55,289 nt of DNA from Agrilactobacillus fermenti (GTDB taxonomy: Bacteria; Bacillota; Bacilli; Lactobacillales; Lactobacillaceae). The stretch is taken from the NCBI RefSeq assembly GCF_021030645.1, contig NZ_JACGCJ010000019.1, forward strand, positions 1-55,289, in the 5' to 3' direction. The notes below the pieces were generated by a model that was given only the letters and a program-made list of their open reading frames with translations, was not told where the DNA came from and made no database searches. Numbering within the stretch: the first letter of the stretch is position 1; each line of letters begins with the position of its first letter. Position numbers and translations under genes: made by a program. Of this stretch, positions 34,136 to 42,314 are shown piece after piece.

Positions 34136-35098
34136 TTATTTCAACTCCGTTTTAATTGGTGTTAAACCAGCTTCAATTTCAGAACGCCGATTTTCCAAAA
34201 ATGGGGGTAGTTCCAGATGAATACCTGCTTCATCATAAGTTTCATCTTGTAGAAATCCAGGGCCATCCGTTGCAATCTCAAATAAAATCTGTGGTGCAGC
34301 ACGAAAGTACTCAGATTTGAAGTAAAAACGATCTACAAAACCAGATTGTGGCAAGCGATAGGCTTTGATTTTTTCAATCCAGGTTCGCAAAACAGTTTCA
34401 TCACTAACGCGAAAGGCTAAATGATGTACGTTACCATAGCCTTCTTCAGCGGGAGCAACATCTTCGCGGTGTTCCATGATCACTTCAGCACCATGGCCAC
34501 CATTATTTAACTCATACCGAGTAAAAGCACCCTCTGTTTCATTTTGAGTAAAGCCCATCAGTTCAGTTAAGATCAAGTTTAAATGGCCTTGATTAAAAAC
34601 GGTAATTTGAACGGGGCCAAGACCTACAATAGCAAATTCGGCAGGGACGTCACTTTTTTTAAAGGGTGTACCGCCAGAAATACCGCTATTATGTTCATCG
34701 GATACCAACTGATATTGTTGACCATCGAAATCTTCAAATTGGATAATTTTATCTCTGAATTGTGTTTTGATTTCTGAGTGCGTAATGTGATTTACTTCGA
34801 ATCGCTTGGTCCAATAAGTTAGAGCTGCATCGTTAGGCACACGAAAGCCAATTCGTGAAATTAGATTGGTTCCCTTTTTACCCTTGGCTAGATGGGGAAA
34901 TTCAAAAAAGGTGATATCTGTACCAGCAGTGCCCATATCGTCCGTAAAATAAAGATGGTAGGCTGAGACATCATCCTGGTTGACTGTTTTTTTTATTAAA
35001 TGTAAGCCCAATAATTTAGACATGAAATTAAATATTTTTTGTGCGTCCGATGTAATCGCAGTCACATGATGTAAACCTAGTAAATTTTCATTATCCAT
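34136..35098 (-). CDS. VOC-family ring-cleaving dioxygenase-like protein (MhqO/MhqE-like)
   Basis: A 320-residue protein with two vicinal-oxygen-chelate (glyoxalase-type) modules. The first begins LLGLHHVTAITSDAQKIFNFMSK, the second QITVFNQGHLNLILTELMGF, with YGNVHHLAFRVSD supplying further metal ligands. Such proteins open aromatic diols or handle reactive quinone products; the substrate is not known. The start chosen is at 35096-35098 (MDNENLLGLHH), with AAAGGAG upstream. It overlaps the preceding paralogue by 8 bases. Confidence 0.88.
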   Translation of the reverse strand: MDNENLLGLHHVTAITSDAQKIFNFMSKLLGLHLIKKTVNQDDVSAYHLYFTDDMGTAGTDITFFEFPHLAKGKKGTNLISRIGFRVPNDAALTYWTKRFEVNHITHSEIKTQFRDKIIQFEDFDGQQYQLVSDEHNSGISGGTPFKKSDVPAEFAIVGLGPVQITVFNQGHLNLILTELMGFTQNETEGAFTRYELNNGGHGAEVIMEHREDVAPAEEGYGNVHHLAFRVSDETVLRTWIEKIKAYRLPQSGFVDRFYFKSEYFRAAPQILFEIATDGPGFLQDETYDEAGIHLELPPFLENRRSEIEAGLTPIKTELK

Positions 35099-35990
35099 TA
35101 AAAACGACACTCCTTTGTTTAAAATATGCTTCAATTTCGGAACGTTTGCTTTCAAATTTAGGGGGCAAGCCTAAGCTTTCGCCTAACGTTGCTAAGGGTT
35201 CATCTAAGGTAAATCCTGGTGTCATCGTTGCAAATTCAATTCGGTTATGGTTCGGCTCACGAATATAGAGACTGGTGAACCAGCCACGATCGCGGACCTC
35301 TTCAATTGACCAACCTTGATCTTGAGCTTTTTGAATCATGGCCTGCAGTGATTTAATGTCTGTTACCGTTAATGCAACATGGTCCATACTACCGCGGCCA
35401 AAGCGGTGCTTATCGGTTGAATTAGAAAACATAATCTTTAAAAAGTTACCATCATCCAGCAGCAATTGATCATCTTCAAAATGTAAATTTAAAAAACGTT
35501 CAAAAAAGTCAAGTGTCGGTGCTATTTCTGGCACGTGTAGTTCAGTACCTAAAAGGCCGACGATTTGGTAGTTGCCCGGAATATTATTAGAAACATATTG
35601 TTGTGGTGCCAGCGCTTTAAAGCTTGGATGGAGCGTAATTGTGACACCATCTGGATCATTGAATTGTAAATTATCATCAACCTGTGTGGTCATAATGTGA
35701 TAATGATTCAAACGGTCATACCAGAATGATAAGCTAGCTTCGGGGATTGCATAATGGATGCCATTCAAATAGCTTTTGCCGTCATAACGATGACCGATAT
35801 TAGGCACTTCAAAAAAAGTAGTAACAGTACCTGGTGTGCCTAAATAATCACCATAGAACAGGTGCCGCATATGAATATTTTCTTGATTTACCGTATTTTT
35901 AACGAAACGAAAGCCAAGGACTTGTGTATAGAATGCAATATTCTTTTTAGCATCTTTAGTTAATAAGGAGACGTGATGCAATTTTGACAT
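35091..35990 (-). CDS. VOC-family ring-cleaving dioxygenase-like protein (first gene of the operon)
   Basis: A 299-residue two-module VOC protein, paralogous to the next gene: both begin with LHHVxxxTxDAxKxxxF and share NTVNQ/KTVNQ and LGTPGT/MGTAGT segments. The second module has MDHVALTVTDI and the ligand region EPNHNRIEFATMTPG. It is the promoter-proximal gene. GGGAGG precedes the ATG. Its promoter carries an operator-like palindrome, so expression is probably induced by quinones or related electrophiles. This is inference from the regulator type and operon content. Confidence 0.88.
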   Translation of the reverse strand: MSKLHHVSLLTKDAKKNIAFYTQVLGFRFVKNTVNQENIHMRHLFYGDYLGTPGTVTTFFEVPNIGHRYDGKSYLNGIHYAIPEASLSFWYDRLNHYHIMTTQVDDNLQFNDPDGVTITLHPSFKALAPQQYVSNNIPGNYQIVGLLGTELHVPEIAPTLDFFERFLNLHFEDDQLLLDDGNFLKIMFSNSTDKHRFGRGSMDHVALTVTDIKSLQAMIQKAQDQGWSIEEVRDRGWFTSLYIREPNHNRIEFATMTPGFTLDEPLATLGESLGLPPKFESKRSEIEAYFKQRSVVFNG

Positions 35991-36012
35991 GTTAGATCCT
36001 CCCTTTTAAGTT

Positions 36013-36041
36013 ATTGTATATTACTTACACAAAGTAAGCAA
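36013..36041 (-). promoter_or_regulatory. promoter and HxlR-type operator of the dioxygenase/quinone operon
   Basis: On the minus strand TTGCTT (36036-36041) and TACAAT (36013-36018) are 17 bases apart. The spacer is filled by the perfect palindrome TTACTT-N5-AAGTAA (36021-36037), which contains TACT-N7-AGTA, the consensus I recall for the Bacillus redox regulators YodB and CatR. A repressor bound here would block RNA polymerase. Confidence 0.75.
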
Positions 36042-36161
36042 TAACTTTGGACTTAATAAATCGCTTACAAAACAAGGTTACCATAAAACATGCATTAAAT
36101 GCTAAAATCTACTATAATGTATAAATGTATATGTATAAAACGAAAAATAGGAGAAAGTTCT

Positions 36162-36689
36162 GTGAGTTTTACGCCAACATTTATGATTGAGTCCATTTTT
36201 AATATCGATGCTGATCAACTTAAACAATTAGATATTAAAAATATTCTGACAGATTTAGATAATACATTATTACCATGGAATGATAAGCGCGCAACCGATG
36301 AGCTCAAACATTGGTTGGCACACTTAACTCAAGCGGGAATCAAAGTTATTGTGGTTTCTAATAATAACCATCAGCGTGTTAAACTGGCACTCAAGGATAT
36401 TGATGTACCATTTATTTCACGAGCTTTAAAACCAACTACAAAAGGGATTCGTCATGCGATTCAACAATTTAACTTGCGCCCCAGTGAAACTGTAATGGTT
36501 GGCGATCAGTTGATGACGGATATTTTTGCCGGTAATGCTGCAGGTATTCGTACAGTTCTAGTCAAACCGCTGGTAGCAACTGATGGTTGGAACACAAGCA
36601 TTAATCGCTTTTTAGAGCAATTTATTTTTATGAAGTTACGTTATCAAAACGGTCCTTTAATTTGGCATCAAAAATTGACGGACCGCTAA
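36162..36689 (+). CDS. yqeG: HAD-family phosphatase YqeG
   Basis: A 175-residue HAD hydrolase of subfamily IIIA with the nucleophile motif DLDNTLLPW near 32, motif II VVSNN near 66 and the acidic motif MVGDQLMTDIFAGN near 115. The substrate is unknown. I chose the GTG at 36162, since AGGAGA lies 7 bases before it; upstream in-frame ATGs have no ribosome site. A -10 box (TATAAT at 36113-36118) with a poor -35 probably drives the whole yqeG-yceD run. Confidence 0.9.
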   Translation: MSFTPTFMIESIFNIDADQLKQLDIKNILTDLDNTLLPWNDKRATDELKHWLAHLTQAGIKVIVVSNNNHQRVKLALKDIDVPFISRALKPTTKGIRHAIQQFNLRPSETVMVGDQLMTDIFAGNAAGIRTVLVKPLVATDGWNTSINRFLEQFIFMKLRYQNGPLIWHQKLTDR

Positions 36690-36706
36690 TTTTTTTGGAG
36701 GTATGC

Positions 36707-37828
36707 ATGGACTTAACTGAAGATATATATTGTATTGGCTGTGGTGCTAAGATCCAAACTTTGGATAAATCTGCTCCAGGGTATATTCCTAATAGTGCTT
36801 TGCAAAAACAGCTGACACAAAACGCAGAAACGATTTATTGTCAACGGTGTTTTAGGTTAAGACACTATAATGAGATTGTGCCAGTATCTGTTGCAAATGA
36901 TGAATTTATTAAATTGCTAAATGAACTTGGTACTAAAGATGCACTGATCATTAACGTGATTGACATTTTTGACTTTGATGGTAGTGTGATCCCAGGTTTA
37001 CATCGCTTCGTGGGTCAAAACCCTGTGATTATTGTCGGCAATAAGGTAGATGTTTTACCCAAAGAAGTTTCAAGGCCAAAGATTCGGCACTGGTTAGAAG
37101 TGCAAAGTCATGCTCAAGGTCTACGGCCAATCAAAACAGTTTTGGTATCTTCTAAAACCGGTGAAAATGTTGAAGGACTTTTAAAAGTGATCGATCGTTA
37201 TCGTGAAGATAAAGATGTTTATGTGGTTGGAACTACGAACGTAGGTAAATCAACACTGATCAATCAAGTGATTCGTCAGAATATGACCATCAAAGATTTG
37301 ATCACAACTTCAAGATTTCCAGGTACAACTTTGGATAAAATCGAAATTCCCTTTGAAGATGGTCGCTACCTAATTGATACGCCAGGTATTATTCATGAAC
37401 ATCAAATGGCGCATTATTTAAATGACAAAGATTTGAATTTGATCGCACCGCAAAAAGAAATCAAGCCGAAAACGTTTCAGTTAAATGCTAGACAGACATT
37501 GTTTTTGGCGGGTATTGCACGTTTTGATTATATACAAGGTGCACGTCAAGGAATTACCGTCTATGCTGATAATCAACTGTATCTCCATCGCACCAAGCTA
37601 GAGAATGCGGATGTATTTTATACGAGACAGATTGGGCAATTATTAACACCACCCCGTACTGAGGATCTCAAGAACTTTCCCAAACTTGTTCGTCAAGAAT
37701 TTTCGATTCAAGAACCGAGTGACATTGTTTATGCCGGGTTAGGATGGATCACAGTCAAACATCCAGGACTAGTGGCCGCTTATGTACCTGAAGGTGTCAA
37801 TGTTGCAGTTCGACCAGCAATTATTTAA
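36707..37828 (+). CDS. yqeH: circularly permuted ribosome-biogenesis GTPase YqeH
   Basis: A 373-residue GTPase for 30S assembly. An N-terminal treble-clef zinc finger (CIGCGAK near 10 and CQRC near 46) precedes the permuted GTPase: G4 NKVD near 121, G5 SSKTG, then G1 GTTNVGKST near 177 and G3 DTPG near 226. The order G4-G5-G1-G3 is the mark of the family. The start at 36707 follows TTGGAGG, and the gene overlaps no neighbour. Confidence 0.96.
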   Translation: MDLTEDIYCIGCGAKIQTLDKSAPGYIPNSALQKQLTQNAETIYCQRCFRLRHYNEIVPVSVANDEFIKLLNELGTKDALIINVIDIFDFDGSVIPGLHRFVGQNPVIIVGNKVDVLPKEVSRPKIRHWLEVQSHAQGLRPIKTVLVSSKTGENVEGLLKVIDRYREDKDVYVVGTTNVGKSTLINQVIRQNMTIKDLITTSRFPGTTLDKIEIPFEDGRYLIDTPGIIHEHQMAHYLNDKDLNLIAPQKEIKPKTFQLNARQTLFLAGIARFDYIQGARQGITVYADNQLYLHRTKLENADVFYTRQIGQLLTPPRTEDLKNFPKLVRQEFSIQEPSDIVYAGLGWITVKHPGLVAAYVPEGVNVAVRPAII

Positions 37829-37839
37829 AAGGAGTTATT

Positions 37840-38151
37840 ATGCTAACAGGAAAACAAAAGCGTTTCTTACGTTCAAAGGGTCAAACGATGCGGCCAATCA
37901 TGCAAATCGGTAAAAATGAATTCTCACAGCATTTGTTTGCACAAGTCGACGCGACTTTAGAACGACGTGAACTGATTAAGATATCTTTATTGCAAGCAGC
38001 AGCTGTAACACCTCAGGATACGGCTGAGTGGTTAGTTGCTCAGGATCATAAAATTGAGATTGCTCAGATTATTGGTCGGACGATTTTAGTTTTTCGCCCA
38101 TCAACTAAAGAAAAGTTTCAAGACATTTCCAAATCGATTGCTGAATTATAA
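37840..38151 (+). CDS. yhbY: CRM-domain RNA-binding protein YhbY
   Basis: A 103-residue protein with a single CRM/YhbY fold: LTGKQKRFLRSKG, PIMQIGKNEFS, the GxxG-like loop region, and the conserved end IIGRTILVFRPS. It binds pre-50S particles in other bacteria and is thought to aid assembly. It starts 11 bases after yqeH, behind AAGGAG, within the conserved yqeG-rsfS block. Confidence 0.95.
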   Translation: MLTGKQKRFLRSKGQTMRPIMQIGKNEFSQHLFAQVDATLERRELIKISLLQAAAVTPQDTAEWLVAQDHKIEIAQIIGRTILVFRPSTKEKFQDISKSIAEL

Positions 38152-38178
38152 TATTTAATTGATAAGGAAGAGATTAAT

Positions 38179-38838
38179 GTGCAGCAAAAGACAGTCACAC
38201 TGCGACAACCAGTCATATCCACTGAAGTTAAACGCAAGTTGGTTTATCTGAATCAGAGAAGACAGGTCGGTATTCTCGGGGGGACTTTTAACCCACCACA
38301 TTTAGGTCATTTAATCATGGCAGATCAAGTTTTAAAACAACTTGGTTTGGAGAAAGTTCTTTTTATGCTAGACAATCAACCGCCCCATGTTGATCAGAAA
38401 CAAACGATCCCAAGCACTTTTCGAAAAGATATGGTCAATTTAGCGATTCTGGATAATTTGAATTTTGAATTAGAAACGCTTGAATTGGAACGCGGTGGTA
38501 AAAGTTACACTTATGACACGATTCGTGAGCTAAAGCTGCGTCATCCGGATACAGATTATTATTTTATTATCGGCGGCGATATGGTAGCCTATTTACCAAA
38601 GTGGTATAAAATTGAGTCATTAATAAAAATGGTTCATTTCGTAGGGGTTCGTCGTCAAGACTATGCTGTCCATTCACCCTATCCAGTGATCTGGGTGGAT
38701 GCACCACTGATTGATATTTCATCTAGTAATGTTCGGCAACGTGTTCGTACCAATCGTTCGATTCATTATTTAGTACCAAATGCAGTTGAAGACTATATTT
38801 ATGATAAGGGTCTGTATGTTCATGACAAAAATAAATGA
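38179..38838 (+). CDS. nadD: nicotinate-nucleotide adenylyltransferase NadD
   Basis: A 219-residue enzyme that makes deamido-NAD from nicotinate mononucleotide and ATP. The nucleotidyl-transfer motif GGTFNPPHLGH is near 34, and the ISSSNVRQRV motif near 178. A basic extension of about 30 residues precedes the catalytic core. It starts with GTG at 38179 behind AAGGAAGAG. The 3' end overlaps yqeK by 17 bases. Confidence 0.95.
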   Translation: MQQKTVTLRQPVISTEVKRKLVYLNQRRQVGILGGTFNPPHLGHLIMADQVLKQLGLEKVLFMLDNQPPHVDQKQTIPSTFRKDMVNLAILDNLNFELETLELERGGKSYTYDTIRELKLRHPDTDYYFIIGGDMVAYLPKWYKIESLIKMVHFVGVRRQDYAVHSPYPVIWVDAPLIDISSSNVRQRVRTNRSIHYLVPNAVEDYIYDKGLYVHDKNK

Positions 38839-39415
38839 AGTACTACCATATGATTATGAGGTATTATTACAAAAGGTTCATGCCAAATTAACCGATAGCC
38901 GCTATAATCATGTTTTGCGAGTAGCGGATACGGCTGAAGCATTGGCACAACAGTATTCAGCTGATCCGGTGAAAGCACGAATTGCTGGGATTGTTCATGA
39001 TTATGCCAAGCAATTTCCAGACGAAGCGTTTAAGCAAGTCATTATGTCTCAAAAATTAGCGCCAGAGTTATTAGGCTATAACAACGGGATTTGGCACGGT
39101 GTCGTCGGCACCTATTTTATCAAACGTGATTTACGTATTTTTGATACTGCCATTTTATCGGCCGTTGCTAAGCATACGACAGCTGATGTCGAAATGTCAG
39201 CGTTGGATCAAATTATTTTTATTGCTGATTATATTGAACCAAACCGCAATTTCCCGGGTATTGACGCAGCTCGAAAAGCAGCTCAAAAATCGTTAGCAAT
39301 CGGTGTTGCTTTTGAATTGCAACATACTTTAAGGTATTTGGTGACGCAAGGCGCTAAGATTTATCCGAAAACAATTATAAGTTATAATACATGGCGGGAA
39401 TATTTAGAAAATTAA
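38822..39415 (+). CDS. yqeK: HD-domain Ap4A hydrolase YqeK
   Basis: A 197-residue HD hydrolase that cleaves diadenosine tetraphosphate symmetrically in homologues. The metal ligands are in YNHVLRVADTA near 26, GIVHDYAKQ near 57, NGIWHGVVG near 84 and FIADYIEP. The start chosen is the ATG at 38822 within the end of nadD; the ribosome site AAGGG lies inside nadD, so the two are coupled. A start six bases upstream is also possible. Confidence 0.93.
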   Translation: MTKINEVLPYDYEVLLQKVHAKLTDSRYNHVLRVADTAEALAQQYSADPVKARIAGIVHDYAKQFPDEAFKQVIMSQKLAPELLGYNNGIWHGVVGTYFIKRDLRIFDTAILSAVAKHTTADVEMSALDQIIFIADYIEPNRNFPGIDAARKAAQKSLAIGVAFELQHTLRYLVTQGAKIYPKTIISYNTWREYLEN

Positions 39416-39433
39416 TAAAGGGGTTTTGAATAC

Positions 39434-39790
39434 TTGGATAGTCAACAGATGTTAGAAGTAGCAGTTAAGGCCGCTGACGGCAAGCATGCAGAAGATATTG
39501 TGGCGTTAGATATGCAAGAAGTTAGTCTCCTGGCAGATTATTTTTTGATCATGCATGGAAATTCCGAACGGCAAGTTGAAGCTATTGTTAGTGAAATTGT
39601 CGATAAGGAAGAAAAACATGGTTTTGAAATCAAACATATGGAAGGCAAGAAGGGCTCTCGCTGGTTTTTGATCGATTTAGGCGATATTGTCGTGCACGTC
39701 TTCTTAAAAGAAGAACGCGATTTCTACAATCTTGAAAAATTATGGTCTGATGCACCGTTAGTTAATGTTTCACAGTGGGTTACAGAATGA
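39434..39790 (+). CDS. rsfS: ribosome silencing factor RsfS
   Basis: A 118-residue protein that binds L14 and blocks 30S-50S joining when nutrients are low. Conserved segments are EDIVALDMQEVSLLADYFLI, SERQVEAI and GDIVVHVFLKEERDFYNLEKLW. The start is TTG at 39434 behind AAAGGGG; an ATG five codons later is an alternative. The stop overlaps yqeM (ATGA). Confidence 0.95.
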   Translation: MDSQQMLEVAVKAADGKHAEDIVALDMQEVSLLADYFLIMHGNSERQVEAIVSEIVDKEEKHGFEIKHMEGKKGSRWFLIDLGDIVVHVFLKEERDFYNLEKLWSDAPLVNVSQWVTE

Positions 39791-40539
39791 TTTATACAAC
39801 CTTTGCTAGCGTCTATGATCGACTCATGGACGAGGCAATGTATGACGAGTGGGCTACTTACGTCAATCAATCTGTACTACGTGAGACGGGTGTCCATCCT
39901 AAACTATTAGAGTTGGCCTGTGGGACTGGTGACTTGGCAGTTCGTTTACAACAACACGGTTATCAGGTAACGGGGCTGGATATTTCTGAAGAAATGTTGG
40001 CACTAGCCGATCAGAAAATTTCTGAAGCTCAATTGAAAGTTCCTTTAATTCAAGGAGATATGTTAGACCTGGATTTTCCAGCAAATTTTGATGTGGTCAC
40101 TTGTTTTGATGACTCACTTTGTTATTTACGCGATTCTAAGGCGGTGGCACAGACCTTTAGCAACGTCTATCGTGCCTTAAAACCTGGCGGCATATTTTTA
40201 TTTGATGTTCATTCGCTTTATCAAATGGACCATATTTTTCCAGGATACATGTATAATGCTAAATTTGAAGATTTAGCTTTTATGTGGTCTAGTTATGCGG
40301 ATGACCAACGCGCACATGCTGTGGTGCATGAACTGACTTTTTTTGTTTGGGATGAAGGTATTCAAGGCTATCAAGCTATTGAAGAAATTCACCATGAACG
40401 GACTTACGCAGTATCTGATTTTAAGCAATTATTGACGGCTGCTGGCTTTGTCAATATTGTAGCTACTGCTGATTTCGGTCGTACAGAAATTCAATCAGAT
40501 TCAGAGAGGTATTTTTTTAAGTGCAACAAAAAAAATTGA
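39787..40539 (+). CDS. yqeM: class I SAM-dependent methyltransferase YqeM
   Basis: A 250-residue methyltransferase with the SAM-binding motif LLELACGTGDLAVRL near 40, the acidic GLDIS after strand 2, and FDVVTCFDDSLCYL near 100. The target is unknown. In many Firmicutes it follows rsfS. It begins on the ATG overlapping the rsfS stop, with no strong ribosome site of its own, so translation is probably coupled. Its 3' end overlaps tmcAL by 19 bases. Confidence 0.9.
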   Translation: MIYTTFASVYDRLMDEAMYDEWATYVNQSVLRETGVHPKLLELACGTGDLAVRLQQHGYQVTGLDISEEMLALADQKISEAQLKVPLIQGDMLDLDFPANFDVVTCFDDSLCYLRDSKAVAQTFSNVYRALKPGGIFLFDVHSLYQMDHIFPGYMYNAKFEDLAFMWSSYADDQRAHAVVHELTFFVWDEGIQGYQAIEEIHHERTYAVSDFKQLLTAAGFVNIVATADFGRTEIQSDSERYFFKCNKKN

Positions 40540-41687
40540 CTGCGTGTGGGGTAATTGCTGAGTATAATCCTTTTCATACTGGACATGCATATCAGTTAAA
40601 AATGGCTCGAATCAAAACGCACGCGGATGTTTTGGTCGTTGTAATGAGTGGTAATTTTGTTCAACGTGGTGAGATTGCCATTGTCGATAAGTATCAACGA
40701 ACGGCGATGGCCTTGGCAAATGGGGCAGACCTTGTTGTGGAGTTACCGTTTTCTAATAGTGTCCAACCAGCAGACTTGTTTGCAAAAGGTGCATTGACAA
40801 TTTTAAGTGCGTTGCAATGTGAGCATCTGGCTTTTGGCACTGAAGTTGCCGAGATAAATTATCAACAACTGGGCTTTAAATTGCGGCAGTTACCAAACCG
40901 AAATGATTATTTTGTTGATTATCGGAAAACTTATGCCACCCAAATTAATGAGTTCTTTCAAAATGAGCTGGGGCTGAGTTTTGATCAACCTAATATGCTA
41001 TTGGCTGCGAGTTATGCTCGGGCTAATGCTGATTTGGCAATGCCGCTGTCATTAGTACCAATTCAGCGCGTAGGTGTCGAACATGACAGTTCTGTTAAGA
41101 CTGGAAAATATCAAAGTGCAAGTGCGTTACGCAATCAATTATTAGCGGGTGTGTTGCCAGAAGCATTGACGGCTTTTTTGCCACAAACGAGTGTCTTTGA
41201 ATTGAAACAAGCACCTAAATTTTTGAATTGGACCAACTGTTTTGAATTTTTGAAGTATCGTTTGTTGTCCACAGATTTAGAGCGGTTGGCAAAAATCTAT
41301 CAGATCAACGAAGGTCTAGAATATCGAATACTGCAACATATCCGAGATTGCGATTCTTTTACGGACTTTCTTCATGCTATTAAGACTAAGCGTTACACTT
41401 TTGCACGACTACAACGCGTATTGACTTATATTTTATTAGGCGTTACAAAATCTGAAATGCATTTAGCCAAAGATTTTGTTCATCCCCTGGGATTTAATGA
41501 GTGTGGTCGAGCTTATTTAAATCAGGTAAAAAAGCAAATCACGTTACCAATTATTACTCGCGCCAATTCAAAGAATACTAAATCAGATGGTCTTTTTTAT
41601 TTACAAAACCGGGTAGATCAATTCGTTGAATTATTAACGCATGTCAGTCAAAATTATGGTCGTCAACCGATTTATATCAGGAGGTAG
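40521..41687 (+). CDS. tmcAL: tRNA(Met) cytidine acetate ligase TmcAL (YlbM)
   Basis: A 388-residue nucleotidyltransferase-like enzyme that, in Bacillus, forms N4-acetylcytidine at the wobble base of elongator tRNA-Met using acetate and ATP. The motifs GVIAEYNPFHTGHAYQL (HxGH) near 10, VVMSGNFVQRGE near 40 and the SKTDGLFYL-like KNTKSDGLFY near 355 match the family. It starts with GTG at 40521 behind GAGAGG, inside yqeM. Length is standard. Confidence 0.94.
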   Translation: MQQKKLTACGVIAEYNPFHTGHAYQLKMARIKTHADVLVVVMSGNFVQRGEIAIVDKYQRTAMALANGADLVVELPFSNSVQPADLFAKGALTILSALQCEHLAFGTEVAEINYQQLGFKLRQLPNRNDYFVDYRKTYATQINEFFQNELGLSFDQPNMLLAASYARANADLAMPLSLVPIQRVGVEHDSSVKTGKYQSASALRNQLLAGVLPEALTAFLPQTSVFELKQAPKFLNWTNCFEFLKYRLLSTDLERLAKIYQINEGLEYRILQHIRDCDSFTDFLHAIKTKRYTFARLQRVLTYILLGVTKSEMHLAKDFVHPLGFNECGRAYLNQVKKQITLPIITRANSKNTKSDGLFYLQNRVDQFVELLTHVSQNYGRQPIYIRR

Positions 41688-41691
41688 TATA

Positions 41692-42252
41692 TTGTTACAA
41701 TGGACGCTAGCTGAGCTTGCAAAGTTTCAGCAAAAACCGTTGCAATTTAATGAAACTTTGGATTTAAAGCAGGCATTGCATCAGAGATTAAGTGAGATTA
41801 GCGATGCCCAGCCGTTTACTGTTAAGGGTAGTTTGACTTTTGACCATGATGCTTGGATTTTAGATATGCATCTTGTTGGTACGATTACAGTGCCGTCAAC
41901 ACGAAGCTTGGCACCGGTATCTCTACCAATTGATCGTTACGTTTCCGAAGTTTATGTGACGAGTGAAAATGCTGATGATGAGAATTTTGAAGATGAGGTA
42001 GTCATTGAAATTGAAGACAAAAAAATAGATCTTCAGCAATCTATCGAAGATAATATTATTTTGAGCATTCCATCACAAGTGTTGACGCCCGAAGAAAAGG
42101 CAGCAGATATCATGCCTAAAGGCCAGGGGTGGCATGTCGTTTCCGAAGCAGATTATCAAACTGCTCAGTCTGAAGAAGAGGGCACACCCAACCCTGAATT
42201 CGAGAAATTAAAAGACTTATTCTCTGGGCAAGACAGAAAAAACACAGATTAA
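41692..42252 (+). CDS. yceD: YceD/DUF177-family protein
   Basis: A 186-residue acidic protein of the DUF177 family, with LDMHLVGTITVPSTRSLAPV in place of the usual cysteine pair and the conserved end in DPRFEKLKDLF form (NPEFEKLKDLFSG). The family is linked to large-ribosomal rRNA accumulation and usually precedes rpmF. No rpmF follows here. Start: TTG at 41692 behind a full AGGAGG, 4 bases after tmcAL. Confidence 0.85.
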   Translation: MLQWTLAELAKFQQKPLQFNETLDLKQALHQRLSEISDAQPFTVKGSLTFDHDAWILDMHLVGTITVPSTRSLAPVSLPIDRYVSEVYVTSENADDENFEDEVVIEIEDKKIDLQQSIEDNIILSIPSQVLTPEEKAADIMPKGQGWHVVSEADYQTAQSEEEGTPNPEFEKLKDLFSGQDRKNTD

Positions 42253-42282
42253 TTGAAGTTTGGGAAGTAGATATGCTAGGAT
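42253..42282 (+). promoter_or_regulatory. promoter of gnd
   Basis: TTGAAG at 42253-42258, an 18-base spacer, TAGGAT at 42277-42282 with an extended TG. Confidence 0.6.
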
Positions 42283-42314
42283 AAACAAAGAATTTAAATA
42301 GGAGGGTATATTTC

